Below, in pieces: positions 33,563 through 35,081 of a DNA stretch of 35,081 nucleotides; the first letter of the stretch is position 1, and each line of letters begins with the position of its first letter. The DNA is taken from contig CALCJM010000172.1 in NCBI GenBank assembly GCA_937967505.1, forward strand, positions 1 through 35,081, given 5' to 3'. The DNA comes from an uncultured Pirellulaceae bacterium (GTDB taxonomy: Bacteria; Planctomycetota; Planctomycetia; Pirellulales; Pirellulaceae). The notes below the pieces were generated by a model. It was not told the origin of the DNA and did no database searches. It was given only the letters and a program-made list of their open reading frames with translations. Made by a program: the position numbers and the translations under genes.

Positions 33563-34408
33563 TCACGTCAGGTCAATCCTGAGACCATCGTACCCCACTT
33601 CGACCCCGACTGGTAATGTGGGATTGACGGCCCGGTAGTTCATACTGCACGAACAGTGAGTGAACCACGTTTGTCGTGGCTGGAGTTGTTGCACTATTTC
33701 CAACGCCTGTTCGATATTGAAATGCGTGACATGAGGATCGGGGCGCAAAGCATCCAGAACCAGCGTATCTAACCCCGACAGCATTTCCATACTGGCGGCG
33801 GGAATGTGACTGACATCTGTACAATAGGCGACCTTGCCAACGCGAAAGCCCAGCACGTCAAACCTAGGCCCGTGCTTCAATGGAATCGGCAGCACTGAAG
33901 CTCCCAGCACATCAAATGGCTGGCCTGGTTTGATTTCGTGCATCTCCACCGACGGTGCGGCCCCCACGTGGGTCTGCGGTCCCTCTGCAAATGCATAGTC
34001 AAACGCTTTCTCAAGCCGCATCTGCACCACGGGCGTCAAATAGACCGGCACCGAATGTCCAAGGTAAAACTGAAATAATCGTAAATCGTCAAATCCCATC
34101 ACATGGTCACTGTGTTCGTGTGTGTAGGCGACCGCGTGGACGATGCCAAGCTTCTCGCGCAGCAATTGCGTCCGCAGGTCCGGCGATGTATCGATCAGCA
34201 GATTACCCTCAGGCAAACCCAGAATCGCGCTACATCGTGTACGCGCATTTTTGGGATCTCCGCTGGTGCAAACCTCACAGTGACACCCCATCGCCGGCAC
34301 ACCGACGGAAGTACCTGTCCCCAGCAGGATCATTTCTCCGGAAATATCAGTCGTCAACGGTTGTTTTTTCACGAATCTGAAACAGGGGAGAAGTGTCGGG
34401 ATTGCCAT
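33563..34408 (-). CDS. PhnP-like MBL-fold metallo-hydrolase
   Basis: Metallo-beta-lactamase-fold phosphodiesterase of the PhnP type. Motifs: GTGTSVGVPAMGCHCEVC with its Cys cluster for a structural zinc, THEHSDH (HxHxDH metal site), LKHGP and TDVSH for the third His and bridging Asp, and FTHCSCSMNY for the last His. Most relatives read TH.SH...H there, so the second His is missing; the ligand His is retained. I give the longest frame (281 residues). An ATG at 34333, with GGAG only two bases ahead, starts directly at MILLGTGTS and is an alternative. The substrate may be a cyclic phosphate, but that is not shown. Confidence 0.82.
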   Translation of the reverse strand: MAIPTLLPCFRFVKKQPLTTDISGEMILLGTGTSVGVPAMGCHCEVCTSGDPKNARTRCSAILGLPEGNLLIDTSPDLRTQLLREKLGIVHAVAYTHEHSDHVMGFDDLRLFQFYLGHSVPVYLTPVVQMRLEKAFDYAFAEGPQTHVGAAPSVEMHEIKPGQPFDVLGASVLPIPLKHGPRFDVLGFRVGKVAYCTDVSHIPAASMEMLSGLDTLVLDALRPDPHVTHFNIEQALEIVQQLQPRQTWFTHCSCSMNYRAVNPTLPVGVEVGYDGLRIDLT

Positions 34409-34970
34409 TTAGTCACGATTGTAGGCACCCGATGTTAAATCCCGGGGCGCAGAAATACCAGCGTGCCAACGGTTCGCACCCCAACGGCTCGCAGAAAGGC
34501 TCCCAACCAACCAAATTACCGACGGATTCTCAGTGACCAGCGTTGCCTGATCCCCTTCAGCACCAATCTCCCCTGCTCAAGCCCCGCAGGAATACCGGTC
34601 GCACTGCCGGCCGCAAAATTTACCGTCCGGCACGCAAATTGCCCAGTGTGGTGTTTGGCGCACCAGAGAGTGCCACTTTTGGCAGTGCATCTGGCCACTA
34701 AAGGGATCGATTTAGCGTGATAATTTCTTGATTTTCACGGGGTTTTCGTGAAAGAATGAGCTTTTGATCTCCGTTGACCCGGCCTGTGAATCCTTATAAT
34801 CTGTTGTCAGGTAGGGGTTTGCGGGAACTGGATAAACGTGGCGATTGCCTTGGTGTCGGCGCTCTACTTGCGCGATCATCACCCCTGTTAAATAATACCA
34901 CCAGCCGCAGTGTGGCTGATTCAAAGCAATACAAACAATCATCGCCCAAAAACGCGGCTGGAAATTCAAC
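34409..34970. other. Gene-free region before the probable secA
   Basis: About 560 bp. A 7-bp inverted repeat TTTCACG/CGTGAAA lies at 34733-34753, and a promoter-like pair at 34774-34800. Other reading frames on either strand look like chance. No RNA gene is recognised. Confidence 0.45.
34774..34800 (+). promoter_or_regulatory. Promoter-like pair for secA
   Basis: TTGACC (34774-34779), 15 bases, TATAAT (34795-34800). The spacing is two bases short of ideal. It would give a leader of about 165 bases before ATG 34971. Confidence 0.4.
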
Positions 34971-35081
34971 ATGGAATTCTTGGAAAAAGTCTGGGACAAC
35001 ACCACTCACGTCTGCGGAGGCCTTGTCCGAGGATTTGAACGTACAGTCACCAACCTGTTTGGGTCATCCAACGCGCGGCAG
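34971..35081 (+). CDS. secA: Start of a probable SecA (cut by window end)
   Basis: Only the first 37 residues are in view. They begin MEFLEKVWDNT and continue with RGFERTVTNLFGSSNARQ, which recalls the SecA N-terminus (a short amphipathic helix followed by a G.S.NER.-type motif that leads into the motor domain). The frame is open to the last base. If right, this is the ATPase motor of the Sec export pathway. No motor motif is within the window, so the call is provisional. Confidence 0.5.
   Translation, partial: MEFLEKVWDNTTHVCGGLVRGFERTVTNLFGSSNARQ

Noticed and set aside
34712..35005. Minus-strand ORF across the right end
   Set aside because: It overlaps the probable SecA start, lacks a ribosome site and has no recognisable composition.

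Overview
The window looks like a chromosomal segment of a planctomycete. The evidence is a DUF1559 prepilin-like protein with its C-terminal H-X9-DG motif, two GYF_2 domains in one membrane protein, a membrane-tethered prenyltransferase-type toroid protein, a PIN/TRAM membrane protein, many long lineage-restricted membrane/coiled-coil proteins, weak Shine-Dalgarno sites and several TTG/GTG starts. I see no rRNA, tRNA, CRISPR array, insertion sequence or prophage.

Layout. 1-208: repeat-bearing intergenic DNA. 209-3085 (-): TolC-like outer-membrane lipoprotein. 3086-3579: divergent control region. 3580-5364 (+): unknown two-TM coiled-coil protein. 5600-6496 (+): rhomboid protease. 6571-16185 (+): the most unusual region, a run of five genes behind a good sigma70-like promoter. 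It encodes a zinc-ribbon TRAFAC-type GTPase, a GAP1-type GTPase-associated protein anchored by a TM segment, a 963-residue helical one-TM protein, a double-GYF_2 three-TM protein and a lipoprotein. 16301-18759 (+): dNTP triphosphohydrolase and PIN/TRAM protein. 18760-19494: long gene-free leader with a near-perfect intrinsic terminator, a 9-bp inverted repeat and a promoter. 19495-22330 (+): toroid protein overlapping an amidohydrolase. 22367-23425 (-): FabH. 24056-28181 (+): TANGO2/NRDE protein, a terminator and GlnE. 28300-32065 (-): an operon of DUF1559 pilin-like protein, VTC polyphosphate-polymerase-like protein, DUF4956 membrane protein and HlyD-type adaptor, with a promoter that overlaps a palindrome. 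32194-34408 (-): small basic ORF, CysK and a PhnP-like metallo-hydrolase. 34971-end (+): probable start of SecA.

How they may work together. The GTPase and its GAP1 partner resemble the paired GTPase/GAP1 genes described in bacterial conflict or signalling systems. Here the pair sits beside single-pass and multi-pass membrane proteins carrying putative peptide-binding (GYF_2) and coiled-coil parts, which suggests a membrane-associated assembly that responds to or remodels the envelope. The VTC/DUF4956/HlyD operon suggests synthesis of a phosphate polymer coupled to a membrane step. GlnE, CysK, FabH, the dNTPase and SecA are housekeeping. Functional statements for the unknown proteins are inference from domains and neighbourhood; no database search was possible.
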